DNA of 64,000 bases from Ophthalmolycus amberensis (taxonomy: Eukaryota; Chordata; Actinopteri; Perciformes; Zoarcidae). This document shows positions 15,748 through 29,479 of the stretch, one piece after another. Under the pieces are notes generated by a model. It was given only the letters and a program-made list of their open reading frames with translations. It had not been told where the DNA came from and did not search any database. Location: assembly GCA_024529925.1 (NCBI GenBank), contig JAFEUB010000771.1, positions 124,001 to 188,000 on the forward strand. Reading direction: 5' to 3'. The first letter of the stretch is position 1. The number at the start of each line of letters is the position of its first letter. The position numbers were made by a program, and so were the translations under genes.

Positions 15748-18700
15748 TTACATGTAAACTGGTATTTATAAAAGCAGAATGTGTGGCGAGGAAGTGCGTA
15801 CCTCACGCACACTGCAGTGCAGAGACATAAAATATGATACATTGGCAAAGATATTTTCTACACAGCAATCTGTAGAAAAATGACTTAATTATGTATTACG
15901 TGCTTCATTTATAATTTTTTAAAATTACTTTGGAGCCACCATTTCTCCGTGTTGATGATCTTTTCATTTTGTGAAGTACTTTGTAAATTCTGTTTCAATA
16001 TCAGCACTCTAATAGAATCAACAAGTACCTTTCTGACGTATGATTGAGATTCCACCGTTGATGAAGTTTTACAGGTAAATATGATGAACCTCACGGATGC
16101 AACACAATCACTGAAATGGCACTACAGCTTTGCTGGTATTTTCATTGACAAGTCATGCCAGAAGTATCAATATGCACAAGACGGCTGGTTAAGTGCGTGT
16201 TTATATCTATTTCTGGTTGACTATGGGAGGGCAAATCTGGCTCGTTCTACAATGATTGAGATTCATAAAACAGAACCATTCCTGCTCACAGCTTTATAAA
16301 TCTGACAAGAATAATATGTCTTTGTGCGTTCACAAAGTTTTGGTCATGAATTTACATGCATGTGGCAGGTGAAATGTCCTGTCTTTACCTGAAAAAAACA
16401 TTCACTGCAACCCAAACAGATGGGTGACAAATAAAGGGAAAAATCAACATAAAGCTTCTTGGTGAGATTTTGGAGATGATCCCCAAAAGAACAACAGCAT
16501 CAGGCGTTTCAAAAGCACATAATATCTTTCAAGTGACAAAGCCAGCTGTCATAGTAATTATAAGGCGATATGGCTTCTATCACCATATAGGCCATATCTT
16601 CATCAAGGTAAATATTACAATATAGCATGTTTTCTGGTAATTCAATAAATACATAGTAAAGAGAAACTTGGTCCCTGTAGCAATGCGTTTTATTAGCCTC
16701 CACACACTGGTTGCCAGTATGTTTAATTAAAAAAAACAGCGTTTCTGATTCCACCGATATCACTTAGCTGCGTGGTTTAACCCCCTGCTGCACATCAGAC
16801 CTTCTAATCCCTCACGAGCCAGTATGCAGCCTCGACTCCACAGGGTCCTGTGCTTTCTTAAGTCAAAGACAAAAGGTGACCAGGTTCTTGCGTTCAGAGC
16901 CCTGGAGCTTTAGAAGACACGTCGGATGAAAAGTTTCATCTTACTCTCTATTTTTAAAAAGGTATTTTCATGACCAAATCTCTTCAGAGCTGTCAATTGG
17001 AGAATCTCCTGATTTCATCTCTCTGAACAACTTTACTCTTGAGTAACTTTGTTTAACCTGTCAATGTATTCAGTTTTAACTAATATTTGGTGTAAAAAGA
17101 ATGAAAAAAGAAAAATTATGAATTCTTAGTATTTGTATTGATCAGAAAAAAGAAAGAGGATGAGTAGTAATAGCAGCAGTGTGGCTTTTATTTTATAAAC
17201 AAACAGTTTTCTGAAAAACTTTTAATTGGGCTTACTTGAGAGGGACGAACAGATGATTACATTTTGTGATGTACTGTTTTGTTTATTTTTCTAATCCGGT
17301 CTAAAGTCTGAGCTATCAATCAAGCACAATGTTTTGGTTTTATCTCCTGTTATTTGGAGCTTCAAATTTGGAGTTGTTCTTCTTTCTTTTTTTATTAATG
17401 TTAATATTTGGACAATTACAACTATGACAGAAGATCATAATAATTCCAGGATGAACTAGGTTGAAATTAATGCAAGTGGCAAAATGGAAACCTGAACACA
17501 TGAGGAATCCAAACGGTTAAAAACAGTTCATGTTGAATTGAATTGACAGGAAAGATGCTCTTTGGTCTGACATCCATTGGAGGATTGATCAGCATTGGTG
17601 TAGATGCACTCTGAGTGCATTTTAGGTGATCAATTGATTGATGCATGCTGATTTCCAGTAAAACAATAGTTGATCAATATCTTTCGCAGTTCAACAAAAA
17701 GTTCCTCTCGGCTTTGGTTTCCAGATTAAAAAGACTTATCTGAAGTCAAACTGATTGACAGCGTTTGAAGCGTGGTGCTTTTATTTAAAAGCACACTTCC
17801 ATCTGTAGTAGCTTTCAATGAGTGAGCAGGTAGGGGTTCAATTACTCAAGGACACTTTGACAGCACACACTGTGGTCTAACAGTGTGGCAGTTGCAGGAT
17901 TTGTTGCTGTGAAAGCCAAGTTACTCTGTTAGTCTGGAAACAGACAACGTACAGAACGTCCATGGGAGAGGAGATGGAACGGACAAGCTGCATGCCGATA
18001 AGAAAATAAATCTTCACTGTCACTGGCTGGACGACGAGCAGATGAAATTCAGGAATACCAAATCTCTTCGCTGTGCCTGACTGATCTACTGTTTGCCTGC
18101 TGCTTTGTATCCTTCTGTTGCCTTGGGCACACACAGACACAGTGCAGATCAAAGAGTAAGCTAATGTGCAATGTCGCAACACGATTTTAAACAAGATTGT
18201 TCAAGACTTCTCATTTGGACTCCTTGATAAAATACCATCATCTTGTGACAGAGTGAGAGCTAGAAATGCATTCAGAGCAGGTTGATACACTGATAGATAT
18301 AGTTGCAAAATATGATTGACACAGTAGGAGCAGGACTAAAAATAGAGCAGACATCAGATACAAAAGTAGAAAAAATAAATTAAATATAGATGTGAAGTCT
18401 TAAAGATTTAAGACCACCGAGGAGAGAAAACACAATCACGTCCAAAATGTTCAACTTATTTTGTATTAATAAAACATATTTTAGGGATTCTAGTAACAAA
18501 TGCTCACATTTAATGGAGGCAATGATAAGCAGAATGCTCCCAACGTTAATGAGGTTCATTGTTAATAATTTGATGCCGAATTTAGAATCTCCCCTTCTAC
18601 CACTCCGGAGAGCTCCAAAACCCCTGGAGGTACACTTACCCCAGTTTGGGAATCGTGGTACTACACTACAATATGCTCTTCAGTGTAGAAAACCCTCAAA

Positions 18701-20035
18701 AGATCCAGAGGCCTCCTTTCAGATTCTCACACACATTCTGTAATTCCAAAACAGCTCGAGTCAAAAGCAGTGATTTTTGCTGCTTATTACTGAATTGGAA
18801 GATTTGCCAATTTTCTGACTTAACTTTTCTCAAAATGTCAAAAGTAGCTTCTGCTGAGCTGCTGCTGCTGCACTTTTCCCAGAGGGCATAGGTTGAAAAA
18901 CAAACAATGGTCTGGTAACTATAGGTGTGTACTGAAAGCTGATATGGTGCCACGATGTAGCAACAACAGCTTTCTGGGAGGTGAATGCATAAGAAGAGAA
19001 GACTGAGCGCTTCTCATTTATTGGAACTATCCATGCACTTTCCCAACCAAGATATTCTCAGCGAGGGAGATTCAAACCAAAATGACTCATTTCTGAAATA
19101 TATTTTCAGCAGCCAACATCCACTGCACTGCACGATAAAATCTAAATATTTTATAATGAATGAGCCCACGATTTGTCTGTGTGACAGCAAAGTGACATGA
19201 GCGCGTAAAGCCAGAGTCTGTGCATTTGAAGGGAGTGCTGTAATAGAGACAGAGAAGGGAATTGTTAAGACAGGGACATTATAGAATTATTATTGTTCAG
19301 AACATGGACTGCTGCATAATGCAAGAGTCAACGCTTTGATTCTTCCAACTGCTATGCCTTAACTTCCAGCGGTATAGATGCTGTCTTTCAGCTTAAAACA
19401 CTATGCAAATATTCTGGGAATCGAGTGCTTATTTCCTGCATAAAAAACATACTTATTCTGATTCAAGCCTGCCTTCATTTTGCACTTGAATTAATTTCCC
19501 CTAAAACCTGTCTCGAGCAGGAGTGCAGCGATTCTTTGACTTTACTCTTATACAATGACCTATTTGCATTGTGGTTATTTCCATATTCATACCCTCACTT
19601 TTATTCTCCTGTTTCCATAGTTATGACTTGTAATGTAGCATATTTCCTCGTCAATATCCATGGCATTGGCATCTGCCTGCAGCGCTGCAGTTCTACATTA
19701 AGTATGATAAGTGGACAGTTGTGTTGAACTGTTGGGCATTCTGAAATAGTATGCTAACAGTTGTGTTTGTATGCATGATTATTTAAGTGTGAGCTATGTC
19801 GATGGAGATGCTCCACTGCTTTGGTCCGTACGCTTCTCACATAATGTTTGACCCACATGAGTCAGTCTGCAAATATATATATATATATATATCTGTGCTT
19901 GTTCCTGTTGTACATTTTCATGTTTTACAGTCAGAACCAGTCTCAGTTCAGCGATGATAATTGATTCTCCGTATGGATGAGTCACATCACTGCTGGTTCA
20001 CGTCCGTCACTGTTTGCCTCTTCAGCTCCGCCACG
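15746..20035. other. Non-coding; candidate element at 19300-19700; short TA repeat at 19873-19892
   Basis: AT-rich, without recognisable exons. A small inverted repeat (gatatggc / gccatatc) occurs near 16568-16600. The stretch 19300-19700 carries octamer-like and SOX-like motifs and few repeats. Confidence 0.5.
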
Positions 20036-20601
20036 GCACACTCGGGTTCCCAAACTTTTTAGACTTGTGACGCCTTAAGATGAAGAAATGTCTACTTCTG
20101 ACCCATTTTCCTTTGTTTATTTGGAGCCCTGAAGAAGTAATTCACTAGAAAAAAAAAACCAGTCATAATTTCTTGGCGAAGAAATATCTTCTTCTTTTTT
20201 AACTTCTTTTCTACCCAGTTTGTCGTATCACATCAGGTTGGGACACGTCTCTAAGGTACACTCACAGTTTAGGTGCTGCTTCTTCACGCTGCTTTGTGCA
20301 AAGTCTACCACTTTGTTCAAAACTGCAAAAATCATAAACACTCATAGTCCACTTACACTCGTACAATTTTGTTGTCTGATCGATTGACAGTTTTGTAAAA
20401 CTGAGTTACTCCACAAATAATCACACAAAAGCACCACTTTACATCTTGTGTTTACCAGCGATGTGCTCATAAGTTTCTGAAATTAAGTCATTCCACATGG
20501 AAAAAGCATCAAAAACATTGAATCTACTCAAGAAATCTTAGTCAACTAAGACCAAAAAGACCAATTGGTTGACTAATTGATTTAGAGGCGGCAGCCCTAC
20601 A
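20036..20601. mobile_element. Decayed dispersed repeats, including a hAT-like end
   Basis: 'ggttcccaaactttttagac' at about 20045 resembles a widespread fish repeat. 'ttggttgactaattgattta' ending in 'gcggcagccctac' at about 20564-20600 resembles the terminus of hAT-type MITEs, whose ends read CAGGGCTGC-like on the other strand. Boundaries are approximate. Confidence 0.45.
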
Positions 20602-21177
20602 CTGGACCATCCTTGAGGAAAGGAAATAAGAGAACTTTAATAATATGAAGCTGCTTGCGAAAATAAGAAAAAAAAAGCCCTTATGAATTCTCCTTTACAT
20701 TTTTCCTTGACCTCACAAGTAATTTGTGGTAATTTATTTAACTATTATCTGCTTATTTAGTTATTTAGTTATCTAGACTTATTTAGCCAAAATACAGAAA
20801 CAGCACGAAATACAATACAGCAGCCCCATTTGCTAAACCCTGCACCACAAATCATTCATGTAACACATGTTTCTTAAATCCCCACAGCGATGCACAACTA
20901 TCGTATTCTCTTTCCACGTCACTGAGTAGAGGTTGAAACTCTTGATTACGCTGGTGCTGTATGTGCATTTTACAGCTCGGTGCTTCGTTCGTAATGACTT
21001 TAAAGCTTATTCTAGCATGTTTTCTTGAGGCAATATGCCACCAACACGTGCACACAAGAGTCACATTCTGAGGTTGTGTCTATGTGACTCCTGCTCATTA
21101 ACCCTATGGAGCTGACCTACTTGACAGCATGTTGAATATACGTCCTGCTGTCCATCTTGTATGTTCTTTACATTTTT

Positions 21178-21180
<3 letters not shown>
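20602..21180. other. Non-coding, no gene seen
   Basis: AT-rich sequence with short 'ttatttag' tandem units at about 20735-20785. Confidence 0.55.

Positions 21181-21229
<49 letters not shown>
21181..21229. repeat. (TC)n microsatellite
   Basis: About 24 uninterrupted TC units. Confidence 0.97.
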
Positions 21230-21231
<2 letters not shown>

Positions 21232-21430
21232 CCTCTCACCTCCTCGCTGCATGACCATCCAATAACCAATGACACGCTTCATTACGTGACCATTTGAGTG
21301 TGTGGAGAAACATCTCCTGTTCTTCCAGTCATTGTTCGTTTCGACCTCTACTATCTCTAACATTGCCCACTGTTTTAATCTCATGAGCTCAGAATGAGAG
21401 ACAGATTTTTTTACATAGGCCCGGTTGTAT

Positions 21431-21520
21431 TAGATAGATAGATTGATAGCTAGATAGATATATATATATGTACTTTATTTATCCCCAGGGGGAAATTTGT
21501 ATGTTACAGCAGCAAGACAC
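21431..21520 (+). mobile_element. Retroposon 3'-tail type repeat with GATA-like microsatellite
   Basis: Degenerate GATA/TA units (21431-21469) adjoin 'tactttatttatccccaggg' and then 'ggaaatttgtatgttacagc'. This is close to the 'tactttattgatccccaaggggaaatt' sequence repeated throughout fish genomes. I take it as a LINE/SINE tail; orientation is uncertain. Confidence 0.6.
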
Positions 21521-22273
21521 ACCAATTAGCAAAGTAGCGACATGATGTGCCTCAGCTGCACTGTTCTGCTTCCTCATAAGAGGGACTTTCAATGGTGGCA
21601 GGCTTATTTATGAAGCATTATCTAATATGTTATCATAGCAGTTAATCTTACTCCATTAATACCCACATGCATCAACTATTATATCCTAGCGTATTCAAGG
21701 CTTATGGCTCTATCAAAGCTTTTTTTTTTCTAACCTATTCTTCTCTCAGCAGAACAAAAATCACCTTACAAACCCCACAGCACCGGGCTTGCCTGTGATT
21801 AAAAAAAAGAAGCAGATATTAACATGTTCCCGTGTGCTGGGCCTGCAGCTAGTGCAGGTCAGAGCAGGTAACATGCTGCAGCTATGTTCGGATGCCTTTG
21901 TAAGTTAATTGTAAGTTAGAGTGAGAAAAGTACGATGTTTACGGACGTGTGTGAAAGTGAGAGCAGCTGGATACACACATTCACGATGGCTTCATTAAGT
22001 TTCACATTTGTATCCGTGCCTCTAAGAATCTGCCGTCTGAGGACTCCTCTCACCACGTTCTACGTTTTAATCTTGCTCTAATTTCTGTCTGCACCTCGCT
22101 AAAAGGTAGAACACATCCCGTACTAAACCCTATTCTCTATCCTCGATAACCTCTGACCTGGGCTAAGCCAGAGAAAAGCCCTCTGGGAAATGAAACATGA
22201 AGCCGGTTATTTGATGCCTTTTTACAGATCCCTGTACACTAACATGCAGAGAGACTCTCACACACACATTGTA

Positions 22274-22304
<31 letters not shown>

Positions 22305-24269
22305 TGAATATAAGCACTGCCCTCTACACCTGAATAGCTTTTAAGACTAACCATTTAACATGAAGATCATCGTGTGGCCCTGAAGTAACCCGTCGACTCT
22401 TTGACATCACTGGTCAATTGTACGTATTGATGTCCGTCTTTAGCAGATGACTTTGATAACGGACGGTCTGTGTGAAGAAGACTTTTGGGAAGGGGGGGGG
22501 GGGCTTTATCCCTGAGGGAGCAGTTATTCTGAGAGGGGAATGGATGGTGTGTCACATTGTGCTGCGTTGGGCAGAAACACAACTGTTTTAGTAATGGCAA
22601 CCCACCGACCTTTCCACTCATGCCTGGCACTGCCTCCAGCCCGTCACAGAATCACAACATCCAACACCTCCAAAACAGCATAGTCTGGTCAAATTTAATG
22701 AAATGCAGAAATATGCTCTGAAATGCAGATTGTGAACTATATACTGAACGGTGTGAATGCCTCTTCACTACAGGGGGGGGGGGCATTCTCCGCCCGCTGC
22801 CACCTCCTGCCACCGCTCTTCTGATTACTTTGTATTAATGTGTAAACAGAGTTCAGAGGTCAGATTCATGTTGGACGATATTCCATCAGAGGACGTGCCG
22901 TGTTACCCAACTGTACTTTCTATCTTGACATTAGCCGGAGTAAAATAACAAAACTTGTCCCGCAACTGCTGCACCACTGAAAACATCAAACATGTTTATT
23001 GTTTGACAATGATTAAATAGGAGCTTGACTGTTGGCAACATTAAGCCAGTTTTGAAAAATGTGTTTAACACGTTGTCAAGCACTAAATAGCCTGGAACTG
23101 GATGGATTCCTTTAAACAACAGACATTAAAAAGTCTTCATTGTTCATGAATCGAGATATGTCCACCCACCACACCCTTATATTCTATTTAAAAACAAATA
23201 ACTGCCTGTTTCAACTCTCCTCTCTCCATTGTATATTCAGCATTATGCTTGATAAATGCAATTCTCTCAGCTGCAGTTGAAACTGTCATGTATGACAGAT
23301 GTGTGAGGATGTGCCACATATTTATAGATTCATTTTAAGACGGAATTCGTTTATATTTCAGGTTTATATATCAGAGCTGACGAGCCTGGTTCAGAACCAC
23401 TTATTATGTATAATCATAAGATATTCAAACAATCACAAATCCTCAAATGTGGTCTCTGATTAACTGTGAACAGAGCGTCACCAAGATGCAAATAAGAATA
23501 ACATAACAGACTAAAGTCTTGATTTTCTTGTTTCACGCACACGCACACACACACACACACATGTAGACTTTGGAGTGCTCTGTCTTTGACTTATTCTCAC
23601 ATCCACACTGAGGTTGGCTTTGATCATCACCATTTTATAAACTGACTTGATTTCTGCCAATAGCCAGAAAACTGAACACCGCCGTTTTAATGACTCTCCT
23701 CTGTGGCCGAGGACCGTGTCCGACAGTCTCCACTCAAGGTAACAACATCGGCAACTGCAGCCTGAAACATTCATTTAGCATCTTTTCATGCAGCGCCGTC
23801 AGTCAGCGGAATATTCCTCCTCTTTTGGCAGAGGCTGTCTGCCTCTCACCACCTCTAGCCTCTGCACCAAGCCAACACATCTGTTGTATTTCTGTATTCC
23901 ATATAGCTGCTTCAGTTTCAGGGTCCTGGTCCTGTGAATGCAGGCTCACTGTCACGGCTTACTGGGACACTTGAATAGAATGGATTAGTAACACCTGTGC
24001 TTTTCCGACTTGACAAGTCAAAATGTCTTCTTTGGCGCAGACCCTATCGAATTGTAATCCCTGACACTATTCGTTAGCAAATAAAATAATGACAATTAAG
24101 TTCATTTAACAGCATTACTCAACAATAATGCTGGTTTCCGCCAGGACACCCGTTGCAACAATGACATATCAGCTAATTGGTGTGGCATTAAGGATATAGT
24201 GGTCAGCTTTTGGGTATACAGATCAAATGAAAGCCAAGATAGATATATGCAATCCACATAATTGTCCTG
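21521..24269. other. Non-coding with short repeats
   Basis: CA repeats at 22280-22304 and 23535-23561 and G-runs near 22492-22503 and 22775-22783. No recognisable exon. Confidence 0.55.
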
Positions 24270-24475
24270 CAGGAAGTATGAAAAGCGACAACATCCCCTG
24301 ACTTTCGGACAGAAGACGGCTGTTTGTGTTCCGTGGGAAACCAGAAGTCAACGCTGACTTATTTGTCTTCCGCACTTAAGTAATTTGAACCAAAACCACG
24401 ATCTATTCCAAAACCTTACCATCTAGTTGTGTTGCCTGAACCTAAACATGTTGTTTCCTGTAATCACTGAAGTCG
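24270..24475. mobile_element. Dispersed teleost repeat fragment
   Basis: 'agacggctgtttgtgttccg', 'aaccagaagtcaacgctgac' and 'ttgcctgaacctaaacatg' occur in the order I remember from an abundant fish repeat (...ccaaaaccacgatcttttcctaaacctaacc...). It carries no coding sequence. Confidence 0.5.
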
Positions 24476-26130
<1,655 letters not shown>

Positions 26131-26200
26131 CACAACATCTCTCTTTCTCTCTCTGTGTCTTGCCTCCTCTCGTTGCATCTCTCAAAATATATATATATAT

Positions 26201-27524
26201 TTTTTTACCTCCACCTCATATTCTACCTCTTTCTTGATTGGACAAGCTCCCTGACCGGAGATTTTGATTGGCTCAGAGCTTCAGAGAGCATTGTTGTGCC
26301 GTCTCAGTGTCATACAGAGACAAGACTGCCGTGTCTCTCAGACTCTCACGGAGACGCACAAAAGGTGTGCACGCAAATGTGCACGCATGCGGACTCCCTC
26401 ACACAGGCACATTGTTCTCCTCTTTTCAGCCAAACATTCCAATATTATGATATTGATTCTAAATAATTGAAATGGAGTCATATCTGCACTCTATTCTCCA
26501 AAGTAATTATGTGACGCAGAGACTGTGTGCATCAGGTCCATCATGTCATCATGTTAGTGATCTTGTTCATTCCATTTCATTTCCTACAAGTCGTAACATT
26601 TTAAATTCAATACTATCCCTCAGCACAGCAAAAACACAAGTCAGGAGATTATTTAGTCACTCAGATCATTTCACAATAATGTTATGATTCGTTTGGTGGA
26701 ATTGCAATCGCGAGGGGAAAAAAGTAGACCAAAAGCACATGGAGGCATGACATTTCTTTTTCAAGGAACGATCTGAAGATTTTACTTCCTTCCCCCCAAA
26801 AATAACCCTGTCAGAGCACAGACAATTTATTGTTCATTATTAAACATGTCTGCAGTCATATTGAGCGCAGTATCAAGGGGTTATTTCAGTCACAGCTTTG
26901 CCGTTTTCCTCTAAAAGACTTCATTGGTTATCACGGTTATAGGGAGATGGAGAGAAGCCCGCAATATTATTAGCTATAGGCCAAAAAAATACTCCTGCAC
27001 AGACAGAAACCCCTTAAAAAACCACAACCTGGTGTTTATGTGTCAACTATAGTAAGCTTTAGAGGCGCTGGTATAGGCACATAGTCGTTTGACTCTTGTT
27101 TCCAGTCTTTGTACTATGCTACACTAAATGGCTGCAGCTTCTAGATTCATTTAAAACTGATTTAATCTGTATCGATCTTCTTATCTAAATCCCAGCAAGG
27201 CATCGAATAAGCGTACTTCCCAAAATGTCAAGCTAAAACGTTCAGTGCATTTTGTGGATGGTTTGATCGTGGGTCAAAGATTAAAATCAATATCGCAAGA
27301 TTAATAAAAATAACACTCTACTAGTGACATTCATAGTGATATGTACATGGTGAACTTATATAAAATAATTAAATTGATATTCAATGCAATGATCTTCCAC
27401 TAGAATGCATGACATCAATCACCGTCATCAATCAAATAGGGAAAACAAAACCTTTAAAAACCCTTCGTTTTTAATTGCAATTCGCTTGGAATCAATGTTT
27501 ACATTTTGAAACATAACACTACAC
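26201..27524. other. Non-coding, no gene seen
   Basis: Mixed sequence. Frames of 60-71 codons here overlap one another and have no family signature. Confidence 0.6.
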
Positions 27525-27660
27525 TGTACGTGCACATACAATCACAGCAATGTACGTGCACATACAATCACAGCAATGTACGTGCACATACAATCACAGC
27601 AATGTACGTGCACATACAATCACAGCACTGTACGTGCACATACAATCACAGCAATGTACG
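27525..27660. repeat. 26-bp minisatellite, 5.2 copies
   Basis: Five head-to-tail units begin at 27525, 27551, 27577, 27603 and 27629, followed by a partial unit. Each starts 'tgtacgtgcacatacaatc' and ends 'acagcaa'. Unit 4 differs by one base at its end (cac for caa). There are no spacers, so this is not a CRISPR array. Near-identity between units implies recent expansion. Confidence 0.97.
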
Positions 27661-29447
27661 TCTGGTCGTTTTTATTATCGTAATCAAAAAACTATGACTT
27701 AACATTGTGCAATAGGGCATTTTTGAACATTTGTACTATTTTCTCATACACTTACTTTAATGAAAAATAGTATCATGTGGCTATCTATAACTATTTGTCT
27801 GCATATATGAAATTCGACACATTCACTGTTTTTAAAAATGACACTTTTAAAAGGATTGTACAGCCTTGACAGAGGTGTGCGCTCTGGCCCTGGTTTATGA
27901 ATGTAGGCCTCCCTGCTTCGCAAAGGTTAAAAACACAGCACACATAAAATAACTGAAATAAGCAAAGCTAACAGAACTTAACTGTGAAAGAATCGTAACG
28001 TCCCCAAACAGAATCAAACTTTCACCTTGATACAGTGATGCTAGAGGGATGCTCCTCATTTCAGCTTTGTGACTTACTCATTTTAGGCGTGAAGAGTATA
28101 AACAACAGATCAGCAACTTTGAAAGAGAAATATATGAAATGTGAAATGATAAATTATTTCTACCTCCAGATAAATTGCTCTATTTGAATTTCTTCTATCA
28201 ATCATCCATCACTGGAGCCCCGTGAGGCTACGCTGAGCATGTTTCACTCTGCTGTATATCAGATTCTCTGAGCTCTTCTGTTACTGTAAATCACATTAAC
28301 ATATATATATATATCTATATATATATATATATAGATATATATATATAATCCCCTGCCCCGCCATCCTTAACATTGACATTTCCAGTACAATCATAGCACT
28401 AAACCCACAAATTACAATTTAGTTTAGCTTGGTTAGATTGGAAAAAAAGGGAAAAGAAAAAAGGTGGGAAGGTATGAAGGGAGTGATTGAAAGAGTGATG
28501 GAAAAGAAGGAGGAGATGTGCAGATGGGTTCAGAACAAGGAAAGAAAAGATAACTGATTTGGATTTTTTTAATGGCAGACGTGCAGGAAGAAAGAGGTGG
28601 AGAGAAGGGAGGGTAAGAGAGAAAGGCTACGTCAGGAGATGATGAATATTTCATCAAACTTGTGAAGACCTGGAAAAAAAAAAGACGAGAAGAGAGAGCG
28701 AGAGAGAGAGAGAGAGCACATCCTCAAGGGGAGGACATCCACATCTACAGCTGTTAATAGGTCTTATGCATCACTTTTGCAGCTCTGAGGTTTCATTTTG
28801 TAACCTGATGTAGTTTAAAACTAACTACAAGCGAAGAAGTTAGAAGGAAGTTGCTCTCCTTCCTCTCTTTTATATCTCCTCCATGCCTTGTTTTCCACCA
28901 CACTTTCCCCCTGCTCATACAATCACTTCTTTTTTCTCCTTCCCCTCAGCCTCTCTCTCTCTCTCCCTCTCTTCCTCTCTTACTATCAAAAATAGTTTCC
29001 TCTTATCACCTCTGCTCGGTCTTGCAGGTTTATTTTGGTCCTGTGCCTGTTAGCAGCGCACGGCGGTTGTCACCCTTATCCACCACCTTATTCCCCTCTC
29101 TCCTCTTCACACTGGCCTAAATTATTTTCTTCCTGGTAATCTTCATCTCCGCCTTTCTCTTTTGATCATATTTTCCACCCTCCTGGTCCGTCGGTTCAGT
29201 CCACGCCAACTTGTGTGCCTTCGTCCTCTTTGTGTATCTTCTCTTCCTCCCTCCTCTTCACTCGGTCCATCTCTCCTCTTCCGGTCATTTAGTAGCTATA
29301 TGTTCAGCAGAGGCTGTTTTGGCATTAAGCCTTCCGCGCTGGGGTTCATCAGTGGCAGAGTGTGAGGACTCAGCCTGAGAGGTTGCGCGGGGGTTACTGC
29401 CATTGTGGAACTATAATTACCTCAGCTGTCAGTCAAACAGCAGTGCG

Positions 29448-29479
<32 letters not shown>

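Noticed and set aside
27506..27697. Possible CRISPR-like array
   Set aside because: The 26-bp units are directly adjacent with no spacers, in a vertebrate genome. It is a minisatellite.
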